Under the pieces are notes generated by a model that ran no database searches, had not been told where the DNA came from, and saw only the letters and a program-made list of their open reading frames with translations. The position numbers and the translations under genes are program-made. Shown in pieces: positions 34,157 through 43,067 of a stretch of DNA of 64,000 nucleotides (position 1 is its first letter; each line of letters starts with the position of its first letter). The DNA lies in contig NZ_VUYU01000010.1 in assembly GCF_011682065.1 (NCBI RefSeq), forward strand, positions 1 through 64,000, given 5' to 3'. Source of the stretch: Massilia rubra. GTDB lineage: Bacteria; Pseudomonadota; Gammaproteobacteria; Burkholderiales; Burkholderiaceae_D.

Positions 34157-34972
34157 ATGAAGATTGGCTTTATCGGTGGTGGGAACATGGCGTCGGCGCT
34201 GATCGCCGGCCTGGCGGGCAAGCTCGCCGCGGGGACCGATATTCACGTGGTCGATCCGAATGCCGATGCGCTGGCGCGCCTGAACGCGCAGCACGGCGTG
34301 AGCACCAGCGGCGCGATCGATGGCGCGCTGGCCGCGTGCGATGCGATCGTGCTGGCGGTCAAACCGCAGCAGATGCGCGAGGTGGCGGCGGCGCTGCTGC
34401 CGCAGTTGACGGGCGCGCCCTTGATCCTGTCGATCGCGGCCGGGATTCGCGCGGCCGATCTGTCGCGCTGGCTCGGTGGTTACGGCGCGATCGTGCGCAC
34501 CATGCCGAATACCCCGGCCTTGATCGGCCTGGGCATCACCGGCATGGTGGCCATGGCCGGCGTGAGCGCGGCGCAGAAGACGGCGGCCGACGACATCATG
34601 AAGGCCGTGGGCCAGACCGTGTGGCTCGATGGCGAAGACATGATCGATCCGGTGACGGCGGTGTCGGGCAGCGGGCCGGCGTATGTGTTTTACTTTATCG
34701 AAGCGATGCAGCAGGCAGCCGAGGAGATGGGTTTGTCGGCCGAGCAGGGCAAGCAACTGGCGCTGGCCACCTTCACCGGCGCGGCGCAACTGGCGGCGCA
34801 GTCGGATGAGGCGGTGTCGCTGCTGCGCGAACGCGTGACGTCGAAGGGCGGCACGACCTATGCGGCGTTGAGCAGCATGGAAGCGAGCGGCGTGAAAGAG
34901 AAGGTGGTTGCCGCGATCAAGGCGGCTGCGGCGCGGGGCCGGGAGTTGGGGGATGAGTTGGGGGCGGGGTGA
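34157..34972 (+). CDS. proC: Pyrroline-5-carboxylate reductase
   Basis: A 271-residue enzyme reducing 1-pyrroline-5-carboxylate to proline with NAD(P)H. The Rossmann motif GFIGGGNMASALIAG is at the N-terminus. The central CDAIVLAVKPQQM and the C-terminal signature (VSGSGPAYVFYFIEAMQQAA, then RERVTSKGGTTYAAL) are complete. The start at 34157 was preferred over an ATG at 34145 because a GAGGG ribosome site lies between the two. It is downstream of yggS, as in many proteobacteria, and is followed by a palindromic intergenic repeat. Confidence 0.95.
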   Translation: MKIGFIGGGNMASALIAGLAGKLAAGTDIHVVDPNADALARLNAQHGVSTSGAIDGALAACDAIVLAVKPQQMREVAAALLPQLTGAPLILSIAAGIRAADLSRWLGGYGAIVRTMPNTPALIGLGITGMVAMAGVSAAQKTAADDIMKAVGQTVWLDGEDMIDPVTAVSGSGPAYVFYFIEAMQQAAEEMGLSAEQGKQLALATFTGAAQLAAQSDEAVSLLRERVTSKGGTTYAALSSMEASGVKEKVVAAIKAAAARGRELGDELGAG

Positions 34973-35014
34973 ACATCATCGTTTGCGATGCCATGCCATC
35001 ACTCTAGCCACTAC

Positions 35015-35118
35015 CCGTCGTTCCCGGCCTTGGCGGCCCCCTTGGCGGGAACCCAAGTTCGTAATCTAGCCGGCGGCTGCGGCACAAACTTGGGTTCCCG
35101 CCTTCGCGGGAACGACGG
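35015..35118. repeat. Paired palindromic repeats of the TTCCCGC type
   Basis: The right-pointing unit 35015-35059 and the left-pointing unit 35086-35118 share the ends CGTCGTTCCCG and AACCCAAGTT and are separated by 26 bases. Each can form its own hairpin and the pair can form a longer one. The same unit type recurs at 42952-43030. It lies at the 3' ends of the convergent proC and 35145 genes and may terminate or stabilise their messages. Confidence 0.8.
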
Positions 35119-35144
35119 TTTTGGTGATAGCGGAAGAACAGGCG

Positions 35145-35468
35145 CTAGCTGCGCTTTTTACGCACCAGCCCCATCACGCTGCGCGCAGCCTTGATCAGCG
35201 ACAGGCCCACGGTCAGCATCGGCAGTATCTTGCCCGACTTGGCCATGACCAGTCCGGCCACCGTACCGACGATCCCCAGCGGCAGTTTCATCCCGCCGCC
35301 ACCGCCACTGAGCATCTTGCCGATCCCGCTGACCGGATGCGTCAATGGCGAGATCAGCGCGCCGAACTCGCGCGCGGCATCCCTGCGCTGCATCGAACAC
35401 TGCACAATCAACGCCTCGCGCCGTTCGGCCAGCGACCGCTTGTCGTTACTTGTCGGCGCGTTACTCAT
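35145..35468 (-). CDS. Hypothetical protein, YqjK-like, of membrane-stress cluster
   Basis: A 107-residue basic protein with one or two hydrophobic stretches (LPLGIVGTVAGLVMA and ILPMLTVGLSLIKAA) and a glycine run in the middle. It is third in a DUF883 / holin-like / this-gene series, the position that YqjK holds in the enterobacterial yqjD-yqjE-yqjK cluster. Similarity to YqjK is positional and by size rather than obvious in sequence. The start at 35468 overlaps the stop of the preceding gene by eight bases (ATGAGTAA), implying translational coupling. Function unknown. Confidence 0.7.
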   Translation of the reverse strand: MSNAPTSNDKRSLAERREALIVQCSMQRRDAAREFGALISPLTHPVSGIGKMLSGGGGGMKLPLGIVGTVAGLVMAKSGKILPMLTVGLSLIKAARSVMGLVRKKRS

Positions 35469-35838
35469 CGGCGTGCCCCGCATTCCTGACGAAATTGACG
35501 TCCTTGTTCAGTTCAGCCACGGTCGCTCCCAGCAGGCGCGGACGGGCGTCGAAACTGCGCTTGACCTGCAGCCCGATCGCGCCGCCGGCAACGCCGAACA
35601 GCAGCGCCAGGGCGCCGATGGCTTCCAGGCGGTAGCTATCCCAAAAGATCACCACCACCAGCAACACCAACAGTAACAGGGCGACGCCGAACAGGATCAG
35701 CGACGCCAGTGCCAGCACGACATACCCAAGGAAGCGCTGGAGCTCCTCCTGCACCTCGACCGCGGCCAGTTCCAGCCGCGTTTGCACCATGGCGATCAGG
35801 GTCGCCCCGATCCGCCCCACCGATTCGACGATCGCCAT
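35461..35838 (-). CDS. Phage holin family (YqjE-like) membrane protein
   Basis: A 125-residue protein with two adjacent membrane segments (about residues 38-62 and 68-90: YVVLALASLILFGVALLLLV, then AIGALALLFGVAGGAIG). An amphipathic N-terminal helix precedes them. It belongs to the Phage_holin_3_6/YqjE group, which is chromosomal and not phage-derived here. It lies between the DUF883 gene (five-base gap) and the overlapping 107-residue gene. The group is thought to act in membrane stress or ribosome hibernation at the membrane, but its function is not established. Confidence 0.82.
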   Translation of the reverse strand: MAIVESVGRIGATLIAMVQTRLELAAVEVQEELQRFLGYVVLALASLILFGVALLLLVLLVVVIFWDSYRLEAIGALALLFGVAGGAIGLQVKRSFDARPRLLGATVAELNKDVNFVRNAGHADE

Positions 35839-35843
35839 GCGCC

Positions 35844-36164
35844 TTACCTGCGCGAAATCAGCATGCCGATGATGACGCCTGCCGCAGCGCCGATCCCGAC
35901 CGCTTTCCATGGGTTTTCCTGCACGTACTCGTCGGTCGCCTTGGCCGCGATCTTGGTTTTCTCGACCACCGCTTCTTCCAGGCGAATCAGGTCCGCCTTG
36001 GCGGTCGTGATGGTGCGCTCGAACTTGGCCTTGGCCGCTTGCAGCTCGTCGCCGGTCAGCTGGCTGCCGTGGCGCAGCCACTGTTCGGCATCCTGGATCA
36101 CGGATTTCAGGTCGTTCATCAACTGGTCGCGTGCGCCTGGCTTGGTTGGGATGGATTCGATCAT
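35844..36164 (-). CDS. DUF883 family (YqjD/ElaB-like) membrane-anchored protein
   Basis: A 106-residue protein with a long amphipathic helical region (residues 10-78, coiled-coil-like: LMNDLKSVIQDAEQWLRHG, TTAKADLIRLEEAVVEK). A C-terminal membrane anchor follows (PWKAVGIGAAAGVIIGMLIS) and ends in RR. This is the DUF883 architecture of E. coli YqjD, ElaB and YgaM, which bind ribosomes in stationary phase. It is the first gene of the three-gene minus-strand cluster. The promoter would lie in 36165-36250. Confidence 0.88.
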   Translation of the reverse strand: MIESIPTKPGARDQLMNDLKSVIQDAEQWLRHGSQLTGDELQAAKAKFERTITTAKADLIRLEEAVVEKTKIAAKATDEYVQENPWKAVGIGAAAGVIIGMLISRR

Positions 36165-36270
36165 TTTTGTTACCTCGTAAGTGAATTTATAGGAAAGCCC
36201 GGTCTGCCCGGCGCGCCGGAGTGAATCTTACACGCTGGCAACGTTGACTTTCCGTGTTATCGGAACAACA

Positions 36271-37125
36271 TCAGCTGAAAGCGTAGTCTAACGCCACACC
36301 GGCAAAAAGGGCCGCACCCAACCAATTGTTGTGCCGAAAAGCGGCAAAACAAGCCATGCGTTCGCGTCCACGGATCAAAGTGTAGTGATAAAGCGCCACT
36401 GCGGCGGCCACGGCAACGCCGCCGACGAACCATGCGCGCAAGCCTTCGAGCCAGCCGCACACCAGGATGATGGCCAGCGCGGCGCCGTAGCACAGCATGA
36501 CGGCGGCCACGTCGAAGCGGCCGAAGGTGATGGCTGCGGTGCGGATGCCGATTTTCAGGTCGTCGTCGCGGTCGACCATGGCGTATTCGGTGTCGTAGGC
36601 CACGGCCCAGAACACGTTCGCCAGCAGCAGCCACCAGGCCACCGCCGGCACCTGGTTCAGCACGGCGGCAAAGCCCATCGGAATGCCGAAGCCGAAGGCG
36701 ATGCCCAGGTAGGCCTGGGGAATGGCGAAGAAGCGTTTGAAGTACGGATAGCTGCCGGCGACGATCAGCGCCGCCAGCGAGAGCTGCTTGGTGAGGGTGT
36801 TGAGCGGCAGGACCAGCAGGAAGGAGACGATCGACAGGACGGCGGCCACGGCCAGCGCTTCCCAGCTTTTGATGCGTCCGCTGGTGAGGGGGCGTTCGGC
36901 GGTGCGCTTGACGTGCTTGTCGAAATCGCGGTCGGCGTAGTCGTTGATGGCGCAGCCGGCCGAGCGCATCAGGACGGTGCCGAGGCAAAAAATGAGCACG
37001 ACGGCCGGGTCGGGCTTGCCGCGCGCGGCGATCCACAGGGCAATCAGGGTAGGCCAGAGTAGCAGCAGGATGCCGATCGGCTTGTCCAGGCGGATCAGGC
37101 GGAAGTACAGCGACAGCTTGTTCAT
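36271..37125 (-). CDS. ubiA: 4-hydroxybenzoate octaprenyltransferase
   Basis: A 284-residue inner-membrane prenyltransferase that attaches the polyprenyl tail to 4-hydroxybenzoate in ubiquinone synthesis. About nine membrane helices are visible. The first aspartate motif, [20 protein letters not shown], is near residue 75; the second, [20 protein letters not shown], near residue 190. Both are intact. Length is typical. No chorismate lyase gene (ubiC) is adjacent. The 128 bases upstream of it hold no gene. Confidence 0.95.
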   Translation of the reverse strand: MNKLSLYFRLIRLDKPIGILLLLWPTLIALWIAARGKPDPAVVLIFCLGTVLMRSAGCAINDYADRDFDKHVKRTAERPLTSGRIKSWEALAVAAVLSIVSFLLVLPLNTLTKQLSLAALIVAGSYPYFKRFFAIPQAYLGIAFGFGIPMGFAAVLNQVPAVAWWLLLANVFWAVAYDTEYAMVDRDDDLKIGIRTAAITFGRFDVAAVMLCYGAALAIILVCGWLEGLRAWFVGGVAVAAAVALYHYTLIRGRERMACFAAFRHNNWLGAALFAGVALDYAFS

Positions 37126-37253
37126 GGTCGGGTCGCGGGCGCGACTGTCGTGGGCGAGGCTGGGATTTTACTGTGTTTGGACGGCGGGGCGTGCGGCCGC
37201 GCCATTTTTGACGAGGAGATCGGTTGCGGTTGCCGTCGCGCTTGTACGCGAGC

Positions 37254-39269
37254 TCAGCGAACCGCCCCGTCGCACTTACTTAGCATGGCCACCAGGGTGG
37301 ACACCAGTTCGGCCACGATATACGGCTTGGCCACATGCGCCTGGAAACCGGCGTCGAAGGCGCGCTGGCGGTCCTCCGCGCCGGCGAAAGCGGTAAGGGC
37401 CACGGCCGGCAGGGCGGTGCTTGAATAGCCGCGCCGCCGGATCTCGCCGATCAGCTGATAGCCATCCATTTCCGGCATCCCGATATCGCTGACAATCAGC
37501 TCCGGGGCCTCGCTGTCGAGCAACTCAAGCGCGACCAGCGCCGAGGGGGCGGCCAGCACATAGGCGCCGTGCGCGCCGAGCACGTCCGTGATCAGGGCGC
37601 GCGTATCGGCCACGTCTTCCACCAACAGAATGCGGCGCTGCGCAAGCATGCCCGATTGCGCCGCCGGCATCACCGCACGCTGGCGGCCAGGCCCCATGCC
37701 CTCGCCCACGGAATCGATGGGAAAAGTGAGCGTAAAACGGGTGCCCAGCCCACGCCCTGGGCTGCTTACCTCGATAGTTCCCGAATGCAATTCGGTAAGC
37801 TGCTTGGCGATCGACAGGCCGATTCCCAAGCCGCCATGGCGGCGCGTGAGCGAGGCATCTTCCTGTCCGAATTTGTCGAATACATGCGGCAGGAATTCGG
37901 CGCCGATGCCGCAGCCGGTATCTTCGATGACGATTTGCGCGCGCTGCGCCGAAACGACCGAGGCGCGCACGAATACCGAGCCGCCTTCGGGGGTGAACTT
38001 GATGGCATTACTGAGGATGTTGTAGAGAATCTGTTGCAGGCGGTACACGTCGGCGCGGATCGTCACCCCGGCCAGCGCGCATTGCGTTACCAGCTTGAGC
38101 TGCCTGGCGTCGGTCATGGCCCGCACCGAATCGGTCGCCGCCCGCAGCAGGTCGCCCATCAGGATCGCGTGCAAGTCCAGGGTAAGCTTGCCGGCGACGA
38201 TCGCGGACACGTCCAGTAGGTCCTCGATCAGCTTGGCCTGCAGCCTGGCGTTGCGTTCGATGACTTCCAGCGAAAATTGCAGGTCGGGTGAATTGCTGTG
38301 CTGTATGCGCAGGAGCTGGGTACGACCGATGACGACGCTGAGCGGCGTGCGCAATTCATGCGACAGCAGCGCCAGGAACTCGTCCTTGAGGCGACTGAGG
38401 CGTTCTGCATCGAGCCGCGCCGCGCGTTCCGTTTCGATGGCGCGCACCGTGTCGGACACGTCGCGCGCGCAAATCGATGTACCGAGAAAATGACGGTTTT
38501 CATCCTCCACCCGTGCCATCGACACTTCCAGGTGCAAGCTCTGTCCATCGATGACGGCGCTCAGTGCGGCTTTCAATGGCGCTGCGCCGGCATGGATACG
38601 ATCGAGCAGCGCAGCGAGCATGGCTGACCAAAAAGGCAGTTCGGCAGCCGCCTGGTTGTGCCGTGGGTAACACCGGAACAGCTGTTCCGCCCCCGTACTC
38701 CAATACAGCACATGGTCGCGTGGCCCCAGCGAGAAAATCGCATCCGACGAGTGCTGCAGCAAGCTGGCCAGGTAGCGCTCCGAGATAAGCGACTGGCGAT
38801 AGGCCACGTTATCGACCGGTTTCGGCGCCGCCAGCCGGACATTGGCCCGGTCCAGGGTTGTGCGCAGCCGCGCCCGCTGGCGGCTTGCCTGCGCCGCGCG
38901 CAGCAATTTTTCGCCCAGGCGGGGATCGTCCAGCGCCACCAGGGACCAGTTCGGCCCCAGCGTGGGAACATAGCGCAATTCCTGTTGGGTCGCCTCGAAC
39001 CGCTCCCTGGCAGGCATAAAGAGAATCTGCCCGATCGGCCAGACGGCGCGAATCCGGCGCGCAATCGCGGCCGGATTGGCGATGCCCGGCCCGACCAGGA
39101 CGACCGCTGGTTCCTGGTCCTGGCCGATCAATTTCCCGATGCGTTCGAGCGCATCGGCGGGCGTTGCCTGCACAGCGTCGAGTTGCTGTTCCTTGAGCGC
39201 CTGCGCGAGCGCCTCAGGGACCTGCGCGTGCAGGTCCGGAACAATGAGAAAGATGAGTTTGTAGTTCAC
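37254..39269 (-). CDS. Hybrid sensor histidine kinase/response regulator
   Basis: A 671-residue soluble hybrid kinase without membrane segments. Residues 1-130 form a receiver-like domain that lacks a clear phospho-acceptor (LIFLIVPDLHAQ, then VVLVGPG). A PAS domain follows at about 170-285 (LLQHSSDAIFSLGPRDHVLYW). The HisKA domain carries LLSHELRTPLS with the phosphorylated His near residue 307, and the HATPase domain has NAIKFTPEGG, DTGCGIG and GGLGIGLSI. The C-terminal receiver (550-665) has the acceptor Asp in VSDIGMPEMDG. The GTG start at 39269 is seven bases after the acyl-CoA dehydrogenase stop. The signal and output are unknown. Confidence 0.88.
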   Translation of the reverse strand: MNYKLIFLIVPDLHAQVPEALAQALKEQQLDAVQATPADALERIGKLIGQDQEPAVVLVGPGIANPAAIARRIRAVWPIGQILFMPARERFEATQQELRYVPTLGPNWSLVALDDPRLGEKLLRAAQASRQRARLRTTLDRANVRLAAPKPVDNVAYRQSLISERYLASLLQHSSDAIFSLGPRDHVLYWSTGAEQLFRCYPRHNQAAAELPFWSAMLAALLDRIHAGAAPLKAALSAVIDGQSLHLEVSMARVEDENRHFLGTSICARDVSDTVRAIETERAARLDAERLSRLKDEFLALLSHELRTPLSVVIGRTQLLRIQHSNSPDLQFSLEVIERNARLQAKLIEDLLDVSAIVAGKLTLDLHAILMGDLLRAATDSVRAMTDARQLKLVTQCALAGVTIRADVYRLQQILYNILSNAIKFTPEGGSVFVRASVVSAQRAQIVIEDTGCGIGAEFLPHVFDKFGQEDASLTRRHGGLGIGLSIAKQLTELHSGTIEVSSPGRGLGTRFTLTFPIDSVGEGMGPGRQRAVMPAAQSGMLAQRRILLVEDVADTRALITDVLGAHGAYVLAAPSALVALELLDSEAPELIVSDIGMPEMDGYQLIGEIRRRGYSSTALPAVALTAFAGAEDRQRAFDAGFQAHVAKPYIVAELVSTLVAMLSKCDGAVR

Positions 39270-39276
39270 CGCGTCG

Positions 39277-40425
39277 TTACAGTAAAGGCAAGCCGAGCAA
39301 GGATCGCCCGGCCCAGATTTTCAGCATATCGGTGGTGGGCGCCATCACATGCCCGGCGCGCGCATCGCGCAGCATCTGGCCCACGCGGCTGTTCTCGCGA
39401 TAGGCGATGCCGCCGCACATCGTCATCGCTTCATTGCTGACCGCCACGGCGGTCTCGGCGGCATCGGCCTTGCAGGATAAAATGAACGGCAGTGCCTCGG
39501 GATCGCCGCGGTCGCCGCGCTCGCCGGCCGCGTACAGCAGTTGCCGCGTCTTTTCCACCGACCTCCACATGTCGGCATACTTCATCTGCAAATGGTCGAG
39601 GTGGCGCAACGATTCGCCGGTATGGTCGTAACGCCGCGTGCGCATATGCTCGCCGACGGCCTCCAGCGCCGATTGCGCAATGCCGAGATAACTGCCCGCC
39701 ATCGCCATGAGGAAGTAGGGCGCGATGACTTCAAACACGTACCAGATCTGGTCGCCGGGGTCGCCCAACAGATTGGCGAGCGGGACCTGTGCATCGTGCA
39801 GCCGCATGCCGCGTGACGAGTTACCGCGCATGCCGAAGCCGTGCCAGGGTTCGAGCCATTCCATCCCGGCCGTGTCGCGCTCGACGATCAGGCAGCTCAC
39901 GTCGCCAATTTCGTCCGAATCCGGATTCAGCGCCGAAATCACGTAGGAATCGGCGTGGCCGCCGTTGGTGACGAATTGCTTGGTCCCGTTGACAAGAAAC
40001 TGGCCCGCGCCCAGGGTGATGCGCGTATCGGACAGATAGAAATTGGCGCCGGTCCCGCTTTCGGACAGGGCCAGGGTGGTGATATGCTCGCCGCGCGCGA
40101 TCTTGCTCAGGTAATGCTCGGATTGGTAGGAGGTGGCCTTGGCGGCGATCACCGCCGTCCCCACGCAATGCATGCCGAAGCACAGCGCCGACGAGGGGCA
40201 GGCCTTGCCCAGCGTTTCCGTCAGTACCGCCAGCGCCAGAAGACCCTGGCCATGGCCGCCGAGCTGTTCCGGCACTTGCAGGCCCATCAACCCGGCCTTC
40301 GACAGGGCTGCCATTGAATGCGCCGGCCAGGCCGCTTCGCTGTCGACTTGCGTGGCGAAAGGCGCGATCTCGCCGGCCACCCTGAGCGCAGTCTCTTTCA
40401 GGCCAAGTAATTTTGTCGAAAACAT
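39277..40425 (-). CDS. Acyl-CoA dehydrogenase family protein
   Basis: A 382-residue FAD-dependent acyl-CoA dehydrogenase. It shows the N-terminal helical domain (GLMGLQVPEQLGGHG), the FAD-contacting LSESGTGANF and TNGGHADSYVISAL, and the C-terminal helices (MCGGIAYRENSRVGQMLRDARAGHVMAPTTDML). The last segment normally holds the catalytic Glu region and the FAD dimer loop; the exact base is not obvious, so the substrate class is unclear. The start at 40425 has an ACAGGA ribosome site eight bases upstream; an ATG at 40434 is the alternative. A -10-like element on this strand lies at 40514-40519. The histidine kinase gene follows. Confidence 0.85.
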   Translation of the reverse strand: MFSTKLLGLKETALRVAGEIAPFATQVDSEAAWPAHSMAALSKAGLMGLQVPEQLGGHGQGLLALAVLTETLGKACPSSALCFGMHCVGTAVIAAKATSYQSEHYLSKIARGEHITTLALSESGTGANFYLSDTRITLGAGQFLVNGTKQFVTNGGHADSYVISALNPDSDEIGDVSCLIVERDTAGMEWLEPWHGFGMRGNSSRGMRLHDAQVPLANLLGDPGDQIWYVFEVIAPYFLMAMAGSYLGIAQSALEAVGEHMRTRRYDHTGESLRHLDHLQMKYADMWRSVEKTRQLLYAAGERGDRGDPEALPFILSCKADAAETAVAVSNEAMTMCGGIAYRENSRVGQMLRDARAGHVMAPTTDMLKIWAGRSLLGLPLL

Positions 40426-40680
40426 ATCAGGCATCCTGTCATGTCGAAAAAACGCCATCGGCGGCAAACAAGGGGACGGTGGCGCCAGGCGGCGCACGAC
40501 CGTGATCGATGAGATTGTAACGTTATTGTCATTGAAGCTTACTTCCAATAGCGCAATTGAACAGCGTCGCTGTGGCGCGCGCTTTTGCGCACAGGCGACG
40601 CCAGTCGCGCCGGCGGGCGGGGGGCGCGTTGCGCAATGCGAAGGGGCTTGGCCGCCGCCGGCCTGGGGACGGGAAGTGCC

Positions 40681-41619
40681 TCAGGCGGGGTCCGGCGCCA
40701 CCATCTCAACGCCCGGCAAGTCGCAGGCGGCGACCGCTTCGCACACCGCCTCGATGGCGGCGCGGCGGGTAAAACTCTTGCGCCACACAATAACCACGCG
40801 GCGCGACGGCACCGGCTCCTCGAAGGGCACGAAGGCCAGCATATTGCTGCGCGACTGCATGTCCGGCACCGATGCGCGCGGCAGCACGGTCAGGCCGATG
40901 CCGCTGGCGACCATGTGGCGGATCGTTTCCAGCGACGAGCCCTCGAAGGTGCGCTGCATGCCGTTGCCGGGCGACGAAAAACGCGCCATTTCCGGGCACA
41001 CTTCCAGCACCTGGTCGCGGAAGCAGTGACCGTTGCCTAATAACAACATCGTTTCGGATTTCAGATCCTGGGCCGAGACGACTTTGCGCTTGGCCCACGG
41101 GTGGTTTTGCGGCACGGCCACCACGAACGGTTCGTCGTACAAGGTTTGCATCGACATGCCATGTTCCGGCAGCGGCAGCGCCATGATGGCCGCGTCCAGT
41201 TCGCCCTGGCGCAGCAGTTCGAGCAGGCGCACGGTAAAATTTTCCTGCAAGATCAAGGGCATCTGCGGCACCCGCTCGATGATGTTCTTCACCAGCGGCG
41301 GCAGCAGGTAAGGGCCGATGGTATAGATCACGCCCAGGCGCAGCGGCCCGGCCAGCGGGTCCTTGTTCTGCTTGGCCAGCTCCTTGATGGCGGCGGTCTG
41401 TTCCAGCACGCGTTCGGCCTGGGCGATGATCTGCGCCCCCAGCGGCGTGACCGAAATTTCGGCCCCGCCGCGTTCGAACAACACCACGCCCAACTCGTCT
41501 TCGAGCTTCTTGATGGCGACCGACAAGGTGGGTTGGGCGACGTAACACGCCTCGGCGGCGTGTCCGAAATGTCTCGCACGCGCGACGGCAACGATATATT
41601 TCAGTTCAGTGAGGGTCAT
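40681..41619 (-). CDS. oxyR: Hydrogen-peroxide-sensing regulator OxyR
   Basis: A 312-residue LysR-family regulator. The DNA-binding domain is at 1-60 (TELKYIVAVARARHFGHAA, then VAQPTLSVAIKKLEDELG). The redox switch is diagnostic: GNGHCFRDQVLEVCPE contains the two cysteines spaced as in OxyR C199 and C208. It activates peroxide-defence genes when the disulfide forms. The start at 41619 gives the canonical MTLTELKYI terminus. It is divergent from a PilU-like ATPase gene, with a 153-base intergenic region likely to include its own binding site. Confidence 0.94.
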   Translation of the reverse strand: MTLTELKYIVAVARARHFGHAAEACYVAQPTLSVAIKKLEDELGVVLFERGGAEISVTPLGAQIIAQAERVLEQTAAIKELAKQNKDPLAGPLRLGVIYTIGPYLLPPLVKNIIERVPQMPLILQENFTVRLLELLRQGELDAAIMALPLPEHGMSMQTLYDEPFVVAVPQNHPWAKRKVVSAQDLKSETMLLLGNGHCFRDQVLEVCPEMARFSSPGNGMQRTFEGSSLETIRHMVASGIGLTVLPRASVPDMQSRSNMLAFVPFEEPVPSRRVVIVWRKSFTRRAAIEAVCEAVAACDLPGVEMVAPDPA

Positions 41620-41772
41620 AAAGGTGAGGGCAGGAAGAGGACAGGCGCGGCGCGACTGTCGTGACACGATATTGCTTATAGCTCAGCAAAGAAATTATAT
41701 TCTACCGGAATGCAGTCGATATAATTGGGCCGCGGGCGGATTTTCGACCCGCCGACCACTTGAAAGGCGAGC

Positions 41773-42945
41773 ATGTCCACCACTTTTGGCCCGATTGAAG
41801 CACAGGCCTACATCCATAAATTGCTGACCGTAATGCATCATCAGGGCGGCTCCGACTTGTTCATCTCGGCCGACTTCCCTCCGAGCATGAAATACCAGGG
41901 TTCGATGAAGCCGATGAGTCAGCAAAAGCTGACCGGCGAAGTCACCCGCGCGCTGGCCTTGTCGTTAATGAACGACAAGCAACGCAACGAGTTCGAGAAG
42001 GAAATGGAATGCAATTTCGCCATTGCGTTGCCGAATGTATGTCGTTTCCGCGTCAATGTGTACGTACAGCAACAATGCGTTGCGATGGTGGTGCGCACGA
42101 TCGCGTCCGAAATCCCGAATTTTGAAAAACTCGACCTGCCGGAAGTATTGAAAGAGGTCGTGATGACCAAGCGTGGGCTGGTGCTGGTGGTGGGCGGCAC
42201 GGGATCGGGCAAGTCGACCACGCTGGCGGCGATGATCGATTACCGCAACGCCAATTCGGCGGGGCACATCATCACGGTGGAAGACCCGGTCGAATACGTC
42301 CACAAGAACAAGAACTGCCTGATCACGCACCGCGAAGTGGGGGTCGATACGCACTCCTGGCATGCGGCGCTGAAAAACACGCTGCGCCAGGCGCCGGACG
42401 TGATCCTGATCGGCGAGATCCGCGATACCGAGACCATGGAGCACGCGATCGCATTCGCCGAAACGGGCCACCTGTGCCTGGGCACCCTGCACGCGAACAA
42501 TTCGAACCAGACCATGGACCGGATCATCAACTTCTTCCCGGAAGAGCGGCGCAACCAGCTGCTGATGGACTTGTCGTCGAACCTGCGCGCGATTGTCTCG
42601 CAGCGGCTGGTGCGCACCGAGGATGGCAAGGGGCGCAAGGCGGCCATCGAGATCTTGCTCAATACGGCGACCATCAGCGAGATGATCCTGAAGGGGAATT
42701 TTCAGTCGATTAAAGAGATCATGCACAAGTCGCGCGAGCTGGGCATGTGCACGTTCGACCAGGCGCTGTACGAGTTGTACAACCGAGGGCAGATTGGCTA
42801 CGACGAAGCGATCCGCAACGCCGACTCGGCCAACGGCCTGCGTTTGCAGATCAAGCTGCGCGGCGACCGCAAGGAACCGGGTGGCGCTGTGGGATCGAAA
42901 TCGAATGATTTGTCGATGGCGATGGATGAGGAAGAGGAAGAGTAA
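41773..42945 (+). CDS. PilT/PilU family ATPase, second PilU-like copy
   Basis: A 390-residue secretion ATPase close to PilU: SDLFISADFPPSMKYQG N-terminus, Walker A GGTGSGKSTT near residue 143, Asp box IITVEDPVEYVH, Walker B PDVILIGEIRD and His box TGHLCLGTLHANNSNQ. The C-terminus is extended and acidic (SMAMDEEEEE). It is a paralogue of pilU at 31139 and makes a third PilT-type ATPase in the window, without other pilus genes beside it. A -10-like TATAAT lies at 41720-41725. It may modulate retraction or serve another pilus system; being divergent from oxyR, peroxide control is conceivable but unproven. Confidence 0.9.
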   Translation: MSTTFGPIEAQAYIHKLLTVMHHQGGSDLFISADFPPSMKYQGSMKPMSQQKLTGEVTRALALSLMNDKQRNEFEKEMECNFAIALPNVCRFRVNVYVQQQCVAMVVRTIASEIPNFEKLDLPEVLKEVVMTKRGLVLVVGGTGSGKSTTLAAMIDYRNANSAGHIITVEDPVEYVHKNKNCLITHREVGVDTHSWHAALKNTLRQAPDVILIGEIRDTETMEHAIAFAETGHLCLGTLHANNSNQTMDRIINFFPEERRNQLLMDLSSNLRAIVSQRLVRTEDGKGRKAAIEILLNTATISEMILKGNFQSIKEIMHKSRELGMCTFDQALYELYNRGQIGYDEAIRNADSANGLRLQIKLRGDRKEPGGAVGSKSNDLSMAMDEEEEE

Positions 42946-42951
42946 GCCCCC

Positions 42952-43030
42952 CCGTCGTTCCCGCGCAGGCGGGAACCCAAGTTTATCCGCTTAGCGACGG
43001 ACTTGGGTTCCCGCCTGCGCGGGAACGACG
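42952..43030. repeat. Palindromic TTCCCGC repeat pair
   Basis: A near-perfect palindrome with two arms beginning CCGTCGTTCCCGCGCAGG and its complement, separated by about 15 bases. It has the same ends as the pair at 35015-35118. It starts seven bases after the PilU-like stop codon, so it may act as a terminator or RNA-stabilising hairpin for that gene. Confidence 0.8.
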
Positions 43031-43067
43031 TGATAGCGAAATCGACTAATACAGTACCTTGATCCCC

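Noticed and set aside
35461-35838. Holin-like gene as evidence of a prophage
   Set aside because: It sits in a DUF883-YqjE-type chromosomal cluster with no other phage gene nearby.
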